From NCBI GenBank assembly GCA_949987705.1, contig OX465281.1, positions 179,442,516 through 179,506,515 on the forward strand: 64,000 nucleotides of DNA, written 5' to 3'. The stretch comes from Thereva unica (taxonomy: Eukaryota; Arthropoda; Insecta; Diptera; Therevidae). This document shows, in pieces, positions 29,182-41,550 of this stretch. The notes under the pieces were generated by a model. The model saw only the letters and a list, made by a program, of their open reading frames with translations, was not told the origin of the DNA and did no database searches. A program made the position numbers and the translations under genes. Each line of letters starts with the position of its first letter. Within the stretch, counting starts at the first letter, position 1.

Positions 29182-31048
29182 TAACGTGACCATACGTCCC
29201 GTTTTGAACGGGACCGTCCCGTTTTTCGGTTGCTCGTCCCGGTGTCCCCGAAAAAGACCTGGGGACGCAAAATTGTCCCGTTTTCAGAAACCGCGCAATA
29301 ATTGTCGGGCCGGAAAGAGTAAATGAGAGGGGCAAAGGCGTAGCTAAGGCGGAGGGGGCAAGATCGATAAAAAGACATAAAAAGGAGACCGAGTCGTAAA
29401 AAAGCCATAAAAAGCAAAATGCTTGCGCAAATATGCTTGTGTTGTGAGGACGGCCGATAAAGCAAAAAGCCAGGCCAGCCAAGTCAGCTAAAGAAATTCT
29501 TTATGGTTTTATCCAAAAAGATGAAAAATTAAAGTGAGTTTAAAAATGTACCCAGTGAGGTGGCAGCACAGAAGTCGTTTCAACTAATTTGTTTCGAGTT
29601 TTAAATGGAAAAATTCAATGGAAGACTCGGAACAGATGACATTCTGTCGGCAAGATGGTATACTTTGCATTCCGAACACAAATTACCTGACCCCTTTCTC
29701 CTCCACCTCCAAGAAAATTCTCTATATATGCCCATGAAGAGGGGAGGAAGAGAGGAACTTGGTAACCGCCGCGTCAAACCACGGTAACAATATATCCCGT
29801 TTTGCTGCGCTTTTTTTAATCCTACGAAGGTGTGCAAGTAAAAATTTTACACCTTCAAGACCAACCAGATGAAACTTCTGATATCATTGTTAATTGACAA
29901 TACCAGCTTTGGTAGTGGCTAAAATGTAGTTGTGGGGACTGTTTTGGTAAAACTACGCTCGCGCTTGGAAAGTAATTGTAAGAGATGAACAAAATAAAAA
30001 CTTTTCGATACTGGATCACATATCCACATATCAGAAAATGTTGGGCTATAGTAAAACTAGGTAGCTTGCGCTTATAACTGCCGTAGAAAGGGCTTCAGAA
30101 ATGTACCAACCATTAAAGAACTAATTTTTGAGCATTGAAAAATGCCCCAAATATTAAAAAACTTTTTTGAAGACCCCAAATCAGAATTGTGGCTTCTTTT
30201 TTTCATGCTCAGTCAGCAAGTTTGCTTCAAGCTGTATTGAAGGTTGAAGTTCAGACTGCAAAAGAAATTAACCAACTGAAACATAATTTTATTCAGAAAC
30301 AGACTAATCAGTTCTTACCCCATGCAGTCCGTAGTTTTATGTTAAAATTGAAAGATAATGGCACTGGTATTGACGAAGAGTTTGTAAAAAGTACAGCTAC
30401 AAAATTTTATAAAACAAGTTTTGAATATTTGGAACAGTGGACTGGCTTTTTTTACTAAAAAATTGGAGATATTTAATTGGGCAGATTTATAAAAATTACT
30501 TGCATGGGAAGACGTTCAAAAATCATTCGACTTATTGATTGAAAAGGGATTATTGATTGTAACGAAGATACAAAAGTATTTGACGAATTTTCATTAATGT
30601 CTAACTATATCACATTGCAAAAAGTAACCGAATGGAATAATCTTAAGAATTCTAAGTGTTCAAACCCTTTCAAACCAACAACCTTAACCATGAAAACTTT
30701 TGTATTTTAATTGAATATATTTTCTGTCTGCCCGGCACAAATGCAACAATAGAAAGAGTATTTTCTTTAATGCATAAATTGTGGACGTCTGACAAAAAGG
30801 TTACTGGTTCCGGTTCTTATGGCAATGTTGATAATTAAAAGTTTTGCTGACAAATATAAAAATGACTTCCTTAACTTTTCAAATTTGTAATAATTACTTT
30901 TGATAAAACGAAAATGTTTATAATATGATTTTTTTTTTATTGAGAACCAACGGTATTCTCTAAATTGAGTCTTTAATGAATTGGTTCTACTAATTGACAT
31001 AAATAAACCGATGTCCCGTTTTGAGTAGAAAAATAAATGGTCACGTTA
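29182..31048 (+). mobile_element. hAT DNA transposon with 8-bp target duplication
   Basis: Terminal inverted repeats TAACGTGACCAT and ATGGTCACGTTA bound 1867 bases, and AGTATAGT is duplicated on both sides (29174-29181 and 31049-31056). The subterminal regions contain repeats of GTCCCGTTTT. An 8-bp duplication and the encoded dimerisation motif identify hAT. Confidence 0.9.
30189..30838 (+). pseudogene. hAT transposase remnant
   Basis: Frames at 30189-30458 and 30656-30838 are separated by stops and frameshifts. The second contains CLPGTNATIERVFSLMHKLW, the C-terminal hAT dimerisation region. The N-terminal zinc finger and catalytic Asp regions were not found, so this copy cannot encode an active transposase. 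Confidence 0.8.
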
Positions 31049-31056
31049 AGTATAGT

Positions 31057-31656
31057 ACACTAGACATTGATTATATACTAAGTAGATATGGACAAACGCG
31101 AGTCAAATTAACTTCAGGTTACGGCACCACGAGCTGGGGGCGCTAATATCGTAGGGTTTTATGCTCCGCTATATATGGTTAGTTTCCGAAATAAACTTTT
31201 CCTTGTTCAAGTTAAAGCCCTTCGCGCATTTGAAAAAAAATCAGAAGCTGCGGCTTTGGGTTTAGTGGCTGCGAATCTAAAAATAGATGACTATGCGCTT
31301 TTTCCTATTGTTTTGTTCGGGAAGGGCAAAGAGGATGAAAAAATGATGATGATTTCGTAGCTGATGGGTGAAATTTTACAATAAGGGAATGAAATGAATG
31401 GGCGAGATAATTTTAATGGGAAATTTGGCATCAAGGGTTTTTTATTATGTTGAAAAAATTGAAATGGGTTTTCAGGGATTATTCCAATTTTTTAAATGAG
31501 TTTTGAATGACAAATAGAATTCGTAGAAATTAGTAATTTTTACGGATAATTGTACTTCTATTGAGATACATATATAAATAATTTCTATTTATGTGGCATG
31601 GTGAACCTTTTATACGTAGATGTCAATGAACCTTGCGTTTGATCTGTGAGGTGTTA
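31057..31656. other. Unassigned DNA between hAT and Tigger elements
   Basis: A 61-codon frame (31175-31360) has no recognisable homology; I see nothing else that I can support. Confidence 0.4.
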
Positions 31657-31658
31657 TA

Positions 31659-34411
31659 GGGTAAGGATGCCGAATATGAGATAGTCGCCAAATATGAGAT
31701 AGTTATGTTTCGGCGAAACTAATCGCAGTAGCCTTTTGGCGCTACAGTCACTAGAAGCCCCGTGGAAACAAGTCGAAACGTGTGTTAGTGCTTCCCAGTC
31801 CGAGGCGAAGATAGGTTGTGTACGCGCGGCTTTTTACGGAACGACAAAACCAAATTTTTGGCATCAATTGTTTTCGAGGTATGTTATAACTTTATAATTA
31901 CACTAAATGATTTCAATTTACAGTCATTGTCTTAATTATATGATTAATTTTACGATGCATTTGCTGTTTTGTTACATTTTCTTTGCCAAGAAATAATAGG
32001 CAGCCATTTTGTTGAAAGTAGATGTTTTCCTAATATGAGACACGTAGGGGCTCCTAAAATGAGATATCTCATTTTAGGATACACAAAAATACGACTATTT
32101 AAAAAATCTTTTTTAGATGCCGCCGATCAAAAGGAAATCCTGGGATCACGATGCCATGATACGGGCCGTGACTGCAGTGCGAAGCAAACAAATGGGTTAC
32201 TTAAAAGCGTCAAAACATTTTGGTGTTCCTAAGGGGACCCTTGAACGTTATGTCAAGAAAGACGCTACTGCAGAAGAACTTGTCAAGGTTCACATGGGAA
32301 GACCTCCAGCTTTACCTGACTATTTAGAAGCAGAATTAGAAAGATATTGTAAAGAATTGGACAAAAGATTTAATGGGTTACGTCTGAAGGACATCAAACA
32401 CATGGCGCTTCAATTGGCAATCAGAAATAATCTCAAGCACCCATTCAGCTTGTCTAAAGCATCTGCTGGTAAAAAGTGGTTACGTGGGTTTATGAGCAGA
32501 CATCCTGATTTATCAGTTAGAACACCTGAAGCAGTTTCTGCTGCAAGAGTAAAAGGATTCAATCCAGTTGCCGTCAACCATTTCTTTGATTTGTATGAGC
32601 TAGAAATGGATAAAATAAAATCGCCTTCACATCGAGTGTACAACGTTGATGAGACCGGGGTAACAGTGGTACAACATAAACGTTCCAAAGTTATTAGCGT
32701 GAAAGGAAAGAAGCAGGTTGGAACATTAACATCCTTGGAGAGAGGAAAACTAATAACTATAGTGACGTGCATGAACGCTTCTGGTAGCTACGTACCTCCA
32801 TTAATAATTTTTCCAAGGAAAAATATGGCTCAAGAACTATTGGATGGTGCACCTGCCGGTTCTATTGGCGATTGTCATCCCTCTGGCTGGATTCAAAATC
32901 ACTTATTCACAAAGTGATTTCAACATTTTATAAATTTTACAAAACCAAGTAAAGATGATCCCATAATTTTAATTCTAGATGGCCATTACACACACACAAG
33001 AAATATTGATGTAATAAATTTAGGTCGAGAAAATAACGTAACAATAGTCTGCTTACCGCCACACTGCACACATTCAATGCAGCCAATGGATGTAGCGTTC
33101 ATGAAACCGCTAAAAGCTTATTACTCTCAAGAAATTGAAACCTGGCTGCGAAATAATCAAGGACGAGCATTGACCAACAAATATGTAACAAGATTATTTG
33201 GCATTGCCTATGAAAAAGCTGCAACTATGAGTAACTCTGTAAATGGTTTTCGGAAAACTGTATTGGTTCCTTGTAATCGCAATATTTTTACAGAAAGTGA
33301 TTTTGCAATTTTCAATGACGAAGATCAAGGGGGAGTATCAGATCAAGGAGTGTCAAATGAAAATCTGGAGGAAACACGTCACGTAACTCCTTCGACAGAA
33401 AACCCGTCTGACTGAAGCTTCCTCCAATCCCGCTGCCTTATACGAAAATCCAGAGCCTAGCACGTCATCTCATATCTCACCTTTTGCAGTCAGGCCAGTA
33501 CCTAGACTACCCAGTAACGATTCGTCCAAGAAAACCCGAACTAAAGCAGCTTCCAAAATTACTGGTTCTCCATATAAAAACTCGCTAATAGACTTCTTAA
33601 ATAAAAAGACTGAAAAGGAAAATAAAGCGGCTCAAAAGAAAGGTTCTAAAAAGACTAATAACAAGAAGCCAACAAGAAAAATTATTAAAAAAATTACGGA
33701 GAAAAAGAGATCTAAAGAGCCAGTTAGTTCTAGCTTTGAGGATAAAGTTTTACCGGATCTTTCAGATACCAGCAGTGATGATGAATCATGTGACGCTGAA
33801 TGTCCATACTGCAGCGGAAGGTTTTCAGAAGACAGAAGTGGAGAAAAATGGGCTAAATGTCAAAGCTGTTTCAAGTGGACTCATGAGGATTGTGGAGAAG
33901 TAACGACAGATCGATTTTTGTGTTCTTTGTGTTTAAATATCTAAACTTTAGAATAACACTTTTGAATTTTTAGTATTTGTTGATTTTTGTTACTGTTTAA
34001 TAAGTGTCGCTTCCAGAACTTTCGACTTTGAAGTATGATTTTGTTGATTAAAAAATATCTATATAATTTATAATATATAATATGTATAAAAAGTTTAATT
34101 TAATTTGATTTCTTTCCTTTTTCTCTAAATCTATACTCAAACCCAAAAGAACCTAATATGAGATACTATCTCATATTAGCAACCCTTGGTATCTCATAGT
34201 AGGAGACCATTTGCCTGAGACGTATTTTCTGAATTTTCCAATATTATCTGATATAATAAAAAATGTATTGTACTCAGCGCTAAACGGTCTTTCGTAGATA
34301 AATCTCATTAAATACCCTATCGAATATTGTAATTTTCATAGTGATTAGTGCAATCATTTATTTTTTATGGCCAAAAATAAAAATGGTATCTCATATTCGG
34401 CATCCTTACCC
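31659..34411 (+). mobile_element. Tigger/pogo DNA transposon, TA target duplication
   Basis: Terminal inverted repeats GGGTAAGGATGCCGAATATG and CATATTCGGCATCCTTACCC, flanked by TA (31657-31658 and 34412-34413), enclose 2753 bases. Internal copies of the motif (CTAATATGAGATA-like) occur near both ends, possibly transposase binding sites. It carries one transposase gene, damaged in two places. Confidence 0.95.
32117..33944 (+). pseudogene. Tigger/pogo transposase with C-terminal PHD-like finger, two lesions
   Basis: Starts at ATG 32117 with a CENP-B/Psq-type helix-turn-helix (KQMGYLKASKHFGVPKGTLERY), then the DDE domain with the three catalytic Asp in YNVDETG, LILDGHYTH and MQPMDVAFMKPL. An in-frame UGA at 32915-32917 lies just before the second Asp, and a frame change near 33400-33413 separates the catalytic region from a Lys-rich linker and a Cys/His finger near the C-terminus (CPYC...WAKCQSC...HEDC...CSLC), resembling a PHD finger. 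Otherwise the frame is well preserved, so inactivation is fairly recent. PHD-type fingers could target insertion to chromatin marks; that is inference. Confidence 0.9.
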
Positions 34412-34413
34412 TA

Positions 34414-35837
34414 TGGTTTCAAAAACCTAGGGATTTATAACGAGTTAAAATAAATTGAGAGGACTTTTAAACAAATTATTGTAATTACAACCAGACGCAT
34501 TTTGATAAAGACTAATCCGAGGCTGAAGCTCTGTTAATTTATTTTTTCCAAAGATGAAAGAATAATAATATTAATAATGTTACAATATTGCTAACTAAAT
34601 ATCTAGGTAGCCGGATGCTCCCGAAGTATCGAGGTCATTGATATGGTGGCTTGTGCCATAAGGCTCGTGAACTTTTGGTTGGGGTCATGTGTCGTATGGG
34701 TTGTGGCCGTGGGAACATAACTTCTGCCCCGATATACGAGTTATGTTCAATACAATTCCATATAAGGCGGAATGTAGGACTTGTAGATTGTAGAGGGCCG
34801 CCTGCTGAAGGAGGAACTTGCATCTCTTCAGGAATCTGATAATTGATAAGCATTGCATTGATAAGCTTGTTTGGCGATTTGGAATATGTGATTACTCCAT
34901 CGCAGATCTGGGACCTTATTTTCTATTGCAATATTGTTATTTTTTTTTCGAAACTGCCGAAACCGTATTTTATATTATACAATATTGACATTTATTTTAC
35001 ATGAAAATTTAAAAATATTGGTAAATTTTTACTTGCAAGCTGCTTCTAATCGGATTTAACAATATTGTAATACGGAATGCCACTGAAGATTAAATTACGT
35101 CTAAAAGTACGAGTCCACCAAAGGCATTTTCTCTTGACGTGATAATGACGTAAAAAGATGATTTTCCAAATGTGCTTCTTCGTGACGTCATTTTGCCGGC
35201 GAGCAAATGTTTGTTTGCTTTGGTGGATTTGTATCTTAAGATGTTAAGAGATGAGTCAGCTATTAGATTCTTTTTGCCACTGAGATAAAGGGAAGGATGG
35301 CACAATTTTTTCGAGGGATGAGAGTTCCCGCTCTATTAGACAAGGTCTTGTCCGTTCTTGTCTTATATTGACGAAGGCGTAGGAGTAACGCATTGTGTCA
35401 TTGCCAAAAGTATGAAGTGGGTTGGAGGGGATTGAGAGCATATCATTAATGAATATTAGAAAGAAATCAGGTGAGAAAGTCGGCTCTCGGATAACGCCAG
35501 TCGAGATTCGACGCCATCACGTACTACCTTAATTGAATGGCGTTAATTTTACAGTTTTACAGAAAGCGTCGAATTTTCCACCTGTGCAAAGGAATTTGCA
35601 CGCATAACTCTGCGCTCAAGTTTCTGCAAAAATGTATGCAGTTTTAAAAAGAGGCGGCTTTTCTATCCACTCAATCAACTCAATAATTTTTAAAGCTACA
35701 ACTTTTAAGAAAATGACCAGCATTTAATAAAAAATTCACCTTTGAACCAAAAAAAATAGTAACACTGAATGAAAATATTGTAGATATGTATTAAAGAACT
35801 TGTTAAGAAACTGGCTGATGTGCATTTAGTGTTTAAT
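34414..35837. other. Unassigned AT-rich DNA
   Basis: No gene or element recognised. Short frames at 34635-34853 and 35090-35305 have no homology that I know. Confidence 0.4.
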
Positions 35838-36244
35838 GGTGGGTCTACACGAAAGAGGGTTTTGCCCGTCTTACTTTGATGTTTGAATTGAATGGCCGGC
35901 GGAATCCTTGTGCGGACAATGTCGACGGAATGTTTTTGCGCACATTTCCAGCGGCTTTCCTTTGTTTCACAGATAAAACTCAATGGGAAATCTTATGGCT
36001 CACATGCCCAGCTACCTAGTAAGATGAATATTGAATATCACGAAGGCCTTTAAATTAACGGTTAATTTATACATACTAAAAAAGCTGGTCGTCCCAAGCA
36101 AGAGCATGTGAGCCCTCATCATTCTTATAGCTACACAATATGTGTACATCTTTCTTCTTGAAGTTTGGCTCTCGTTGCAACCTGAACATCAAGAATTGCA
36201 ACTTGTTTGCAACAACTGAGTTTTTGTGTCGACGGACCCGCCAC
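35838..36244. mobile_element. Candidate MITE with imperfect inverted ends
   Basis: The left end GGTGGGTCTACACGAAA and the reverse complement of the right end GTGTCGACGGACCCGCCAC match imperfectly. TAAT is found on both sides (35834-35837 and 36245-36248). The 407-base length and lack of coding sequence fit a MITE. Confidence 0.5.
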
Positions 36245-36248
36245 TAAT

Positions 36249-37247
36249 TATAGGTTTTCATGGCAGGCTTCCAGCTGAATAATGAATCCAGACTGGTTTG
36301 TTCTTAATAATTTAAATTATTTTCATTTCCAATTGGATTATTTTCATTAATTTTTAAAATTTGATACTATCAGAAGTAAGCAAAAGGGTAGTTTTATTGA
36401 AGCTACCATAATTAAATGAACGGGTGGTGGAGTGGGATATTCATATACATGTACATATATATAAAATTCTTAGAATTTTAGATAATTATTTACTTTATCA
36501 CCGCACCCCCGCAGGAGGTAGGCTTTGTAAGGGGTTGACCAGAGCATGTTGCTTTTGGAATTAGCCGTTGGTCACCGGTTGGTTATTCAGGGTTAAAATT
36601 TTGTACAAGTAATTTTTATAAAAAATAGCAGTTTAATTCTCCCACCAAAAACCCACCGCATTTTTGGAGTATTGCGCGAACTTTTGCGTCTGATAAAGTA
36701 AACAATTACCCTTAATACAAACATTTTAAAAAATCTTTCAAAATCTGAACTCTTCTTTTTTCATTGACGAAATATGAAGTAGGGTTTTAAACGAAAGTAT
36801 TTTATTTTTTTCTATTATTGCACGCAAATATGTACCTATACATATATTCACATTTTCAAATAGTTTGCTCAATTTGCTCTAAAAGCAATAGTTAACATCA
36901 ATACAAAAAAACTAGAATTTTGTTAAAAACAAACTTATTTAATTTTTCTCAAAATAAAAAAAAAACACGATGCTAAATTTCCCATTAAATCTCTCTTCCC
37001 GTTCTTAATTTCCTGCCATGGAACAAAAGGTGCGGTAAGCAGAATTTTTAACAATATTATATGTAGTTGTATTTGTATGTGTTGTAGTTGTTGGATTGTT
37101 TTCGTGAATCTTCACAATGTCCACTTAATATGTATATTGTCATCCAGTCTGAAGTGTTATTCAACAGAAAAAATACCACGAGAAAGCGTAATTAGTGGCT
37201 AGTCTCTAGGCACAACATCCCACTAGTTTTACCCCCAGGAAAAAAAA

Positions 37248-37248
<1 letters not shown>
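36249..37248. other. Unassigned DNA, with a dispersed repeat at its right end
   Basis: About 37015-37225 (GGTGCGGTAAGC..., GAAGTGTTATTCAACAGAAA, AGTCTCTAGGCACAACATCC) recurs at about 55003-55355. The remainder is AT-rich without features that I can support. Confidence 0.5.

Positions 37249-37343
<95 letters not shown>
37249..37343. repeat. (TA)n microsatellite
   Basis: Nearly pure TA dinucleotide run of about 95 bases, with one TATGTA interruption near 37265. Confidence 0.97.
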
Positions 37344-37345
<2 letters not shown>

Positions 37346-38250
37346 GCCATTCTTTGTGAAACCGCCCACACGCTCTGACCACTTGTGGTTCTAAGATATA
37401 AATGTGCAGATGGGCTCAAAATTTTCGAGTTTTGTTTTTTACAAAATTGGGGTGATCCGCCCACTTCTTTGGCCAAGGATTTTGAGAAAAAAATTTAAAA
37501 CTTGAATAAAATACGTGTTTTTGGTTTTTTTTTTTAACGGATATAGTGGTATCTATTTCCTAATACAAAAACTGAAATATTTTGTCTTATGTAAAATTTT
37601 CAAAAAATTTAACCTTCCTTTGCCAAAGTGGGTGGAAAAAATTATCCATAATTGAATTTTAGCAAGTTTTTACCGGAAAACAAAGCATTCTAAGAAAAAA
37701 ATTTATAGAACAAGATATGTTTAGAATTCATCAAAGAATATGTGTGATTTTTTTCAGAATTTTTGGAGCCGTTAAAATTTTCTTTTATCAATTTTCGAAA
37801 AATTAAAACAAAAAAAAAATTCTGAAAAAAATCCCAAATATTCTTTGGCAAATTCTAAGTACTTCGTGTTATACAAACTGGCTTTCTAAAGTTAATCCTT
37901 TTCGAGTAAAAAATAATATAACATATATAGAACTCTATGATTTAAAAAAACGGCCAAATTTTGGATTCTTGGGTATGGTAGGCCTCAAAGTTGAAACCCC
38001 ATTTTTCTCCCCTTTTTATAAATATTCCATTTTTCATTTTTATTTGTTGTTTCAAATGACAACAATATATTCAAGTATTCATACAAATATTTTTAATGAA
38101 AATCAGTGTTTTGGTATGGCATGGTATCAACGTTTCCATAAGGTTGAAAAACCAAAAAAATTCTTGAAAGAAATTAAAATCATACTCGGTGAAATTTTTC
38201 GTTATTAGTGATTTATCCGTATATGATATCCGCTATAATTGTGATTAAAA
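37344..38250. other. Unassigned AT-rich DNA
   Basis: Contains many A and T runs and no frame with recognisable homology. It ends where a decayed BEL pol begins. Confidence 0.4.
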
Positions 38251-38289
38251 CTATTGTGGTGTAAAAAAATATTTGATTTCATGATTGAT

Positions 38290-39333
38290 TAAGTGTGAAT
38301 AAAAAATGCCGGTTGATGGCCTCCACACTATTTTCTTATAACGCCGATCTTCTGGATGTACAGCTATTTGGCGATACATTTTTATCATATTTTCAACGAA
38401 TCCAATACGGAATACGGAATCTAAGAAGAATATCATACAACTCCTTTTGTATTTTTGGACTGGTATGTAGAATGTCGTTCAGTGAGCACCCTGTGGATGA
38501 TTGAGCAGAACCATCGAAAACGACTCTTAGCTTTGTTGTGATATTTTCAGCCTTCACAATATCATGGTGTGGGAGAAAGAATTCCGAAGAGTGTGATCCG
38601 AGACTTGAATTTTCCATATGTTGTAATGTTAAATATTCGTTCATAAACTGTCTATATTGAGACGCGAATTGATGATTTTTGACGAACGATTTCTTGCTGT
38701 TTTGAATATCTAAGCAATCTCAGATTGTGCTTAAAAGGAAGTTTCACTTGATATCTTCCGCACGGAAGACGTTGCACTGTTTGTTGATAATGTTCTTCAC
38801 ATTCCTGATCCATTGGCTGCAATTTGATTGATGATGTAGGTTCCTCGATTTCCCAAAAAGATCGTAGCGTTTGGTCTATGTTCTGTGAAACATGTAGGCA
38901 TAGAGGAGGTTGAAGTTGAGACGCTAGGCCTAATATAATCCAACCGAAAGCCGTTTGGAGCGCTGTTAAGGATGAGTTTACAGATGAAGATGACTCCTGT
39001 TTAAAGGACTTGAAGAAAATGTCTACCCCAATAATGATGTCTATCTTGGATGAACGGTCGAAATATGGATCTTCTAACTCGTTAATCGATTTGTAGTGTT
39101 TAGTGTTGAATAGATGATGATGGTATTGGTGCTGATGGTAGATAACTGCTTACCGTGTTGAGGATATACCCTGTTGTCATGAAGGTCTCTTCAGTGAATC
39201 TTGATTTAAGGGTTAGATTAACACTACCACGGGTGCAGGTTGCCTTAGAATCTTCGCCGTCAATCCCATTTATGATTATTCTAGCATTTGTGCGTTTCAA
39301 ATTTAACACAGGCACAGCACGACAGCGCGACAT
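38290..39333 (-). pseudogene. Decayed BEL/Pao pol: protease region and front of RT
   Basis: Out-of-frame pieces in the right order: a protease-region piece (39100-39333, NARIIINGIDGEDSKATC), an RT front piece (38393-38644: FFLPHHDIVK, TTKLRVVFDGSAQSSTGCSL) and a following RT piece (MYRQIAVHPEDRRYKKIVWR, about 38330-38400). Frameshifts and losses separate them, and the gene ends at about 38290, so RT catalytic, RNase H and integrase parts are gone. Confidence 0.8.
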
Positions 39334-39464
39334 GTTTGATAGTTGTTGTAGCTATCCTGAACGAGAATAATTGCTGTTGGAAGTATGTTTTGTGTTGAGT
39401 GATTCACCATAGAATACGCTTGTTGGACTGGAGATGCATCGTGTGGCATTGATGCATCATTGTT

Positions 39465-40797
39465 TCATGCCGATGTGATGGAAGTTACCTTGACCACCGC
39501 TGATGATGATGAGGGTGCATTTGAAGAGAGTGGTTGGGTACACAGTGGTTGGGCATACAGATGCAGCAACGAGTGATGACGCTTGGAACATATCTGACAG
39601 TTGATTGTAGAGCGACAGTCCTTCACTAGATGCTTGCCTTTGATACAATTGAAGCAAAAACCGTGTTTCTTGATGAAGGCCTCACGATCTGAAAGTGACA
39701 AGTGTTTAAATTGAGGGCAAGTGAAAAGATTATGATTTCTGTTGCACATGCTGAATGTTATCGTGGTTACTGTGTGCGTGGACTTGCCCTTCTGAGTGTG
39801 ACTAAGTTGAAGTTTTGCTACTCTTGGTTGATGATTGTACCACACTTAAGTCATAAATGAGGTCGTCCAGAAATTTCGTTAGGTCATTGAATGTGGGATC
39901 ATCCACCGTAGATGTTTGTCTTCTGCAAAGTTGTTCCGATTCCTTGTCTAGTTTGGACACCAGGACAAAATTTAACCAGTAGTCCCAACGCTCCACCGGA
40001 AGTCTTAATGCCGTCATGGCTGTTACTGATTCGTTAAACAGATTTAAAATGGTTCGTAAACCTTCAGCAGTTGGATATCTAATACTTTCACTCTGCATTA
40101 TAGTTTTTAAATGAAACTCTATTATATATCCTTTCTTATTATATTTTCTTTTCAGAGGCTCATATGCAGCCGTATAATGTTTCAATGTTGACGCAGCGTC
40201 TCCCCGTAGTGAAATTTTAAGGTACTGGAACTTCTGTACAGGTGATAATATTTTACTGTTGTCGACCACTGATTGAAATATGTCATGGAATGAGGGTCAT
40301 TCCTTATAATCCCCATCAAATGGAGGAATAGTGGTGGTTGGCATTTTCATCGAAGGCTGTGTTTCACTTGTAGCTGATGTTGAAGTGGATGTTGTAGGAT
40401 TTTGAGTAAGTGACTGGACTATTGTGGTTAGCCGGCTTTGGTTCACGGCTAGTGTTTCCAAGGTTACGCTGGGTGTGTTCGCTTGAGCCTGATTTAGATC
40501 TCTTCCACTAGCTGTGAGCTCACTTAATTTTTCTTTACTCTTGTTTATTGCGTTGATGTATTGAGTCTCAACTGTTTGTCGATGCTCCGCTTCCTCACAC
40601 AATTCCAAATCTGACATGTCGGCTTCAATCTGGTCCTGGACCAGGTTGAACTCTTGGAACCTTTGTCTAATCAATTCCATTATTGTTTCGACGTCATGTA
40701 TGTTGCTGGAAGTTGCATGAAAAATCTTCTCACTGTTATTGCAATACCGTGTTAGTCCTCCTTTAATAGTGCTTCTTTGCTTTTTTAATTTTTCCAT
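39465..40797 (-). pseudogene. Decayed BEL/Pao gag
   Basis: Three minus-strand frames follow one another: the N-terminal gag region (40297-40797, charged and helical, starting MEKLKKQRSTIKGG), the DUF1759 capsid part (39802-40269, KFQYLKISLRGDAASTLKHY) and the Cys/His region (39465-39845, CPQFKHLSLSDREAF, CFNCIKGKHLVKDC, CQICSKRHHSLLH). Stops or shifts at about 40280 and 39830 break it. It belongs with the pol remnant to its left and the LTR that begins at 41551. Confidence 0.85.
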
Positions 40798-40856
40798 TGT
40801 GTTGTTGTGAATTAATCACGTACGCGACACTTCACGCTTACACGTATATACTCTTA

Positions 40857-41523
40857 GGCAAGGCGCAAATTGAGACGCGTATAGCGCGTGTGAGCTGACA
40901 TGACGCGACCAGCATGACACGCACGTGTCACACGCGTAGCGCGGTGATCCGCATATTGAGACGCAGTTTCGATGTGACACTAGCTTTTTAGCGCCTTTTA
41001 CATATTCTAAATTTTGATCAATAAATTATTTTTAAGTCAATTTATCTCTTAAATTAATAAATATACATAAAATATACAAAATTTATATCTACCACTTTTC
41101 AAAGCCATTTATTGTGCAATATCTCCCCAAATCCTAGTTTTTAACTTTGTCTTTATGTTCGGGTTTTTTAGGTCATAAAGCTCTCTGTGCCCCCTCACAG
41201 CCTCGATTAACCTTTCTTCAGCCATAGGTAGGTATTTAAAAACACAGTAATCAAAAACAAACTAAAATAGTGGAAGAGAAAGAACAAGAAAATAATTTCA
41301 AGAAGAAATTTAGAAATACACTTGTTACATACTTGTTGACACGACCGGCACGAGAAACTGTGGTTCGACCACAAAGCTACGCGTGTCGTAGATGACGCGA
41401 GTCGTGCCACCTCGCGTCCACTCGTTAATTTGCGCGGCTCTATTAGTTTCCCATGGTTACAGAAAATCGCGCTGTGCTGCGCCACCCCACACGCGCTATA
41501 CGCGTCTTAATTTGCGCCTTGCC
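40857..41523 (-). mobile_element. Harbinger-type non-autonomous element with TTA target duplication
   Basis: Inverted ends GGCAAGGCGCAAATTGAGAC and GTCTTAATTTGCGCCTTGCC (the second is its complement with one difference) enclose 667 bases and are flanked by TTA (40854-40856 and 41524-41526). TTA/TAA duplications are characteristic of PIF/Harbinger. It is inserted in the leader of the decayed BEL copy: CTC-TTA-AAGAG is the reconstructed empty site. It retains a small MADF-like ORF (41109-41225). Confidence 0.85.
41109..41225 (-). CDS. Small MADF/Myb-like ORF in the Harbinger-type element
   Basis: A 38-codon frame with EERLIEAVRGHRELYDLKNP and IWGDIAQ resembles the first part of a MADF (Myb/SANT-like) DNA-binding domain, such as the partner protein encoded by PIF/Harbinger transposons. 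MADF domains are about 80-90 residues, so only the first part is present, or the rest is on another exon. The family resemblance is by eye. It supports the Harbinger assignment of the surrounding element. Confidence 0.55.
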   Translation of the reverse strand: MAEERLIEAVRGHRELYDLKNPNIKTKLKTRIWGDIAQ

Positions 41524-41530
41524 TTAAAGA

Positions 41531-41548
41531 GTCCCTGCTTGGGCGCCA
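41531..41548 (-). promoter_or_regulatory. Primer binding site of the decayed BEL copy
   Basis: The minus strand reads TGGCGCCCAAGCAGGGAC, two bases inside the LTR edge at 41551. It resembles a tRNA-Lys-type primer site. Confidence 0.6.
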
Positions 41549-41550
41549 AA

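Noticed and set aside
31175..31360. 61-codon ORF between hAT and Tigger elements
   Set aside because: Short, no family resemblance and no conserved context.
37192..37476. ORF with a long Ile-Tyr repeat
   Set aside because: Translation of the (TA)n tract.
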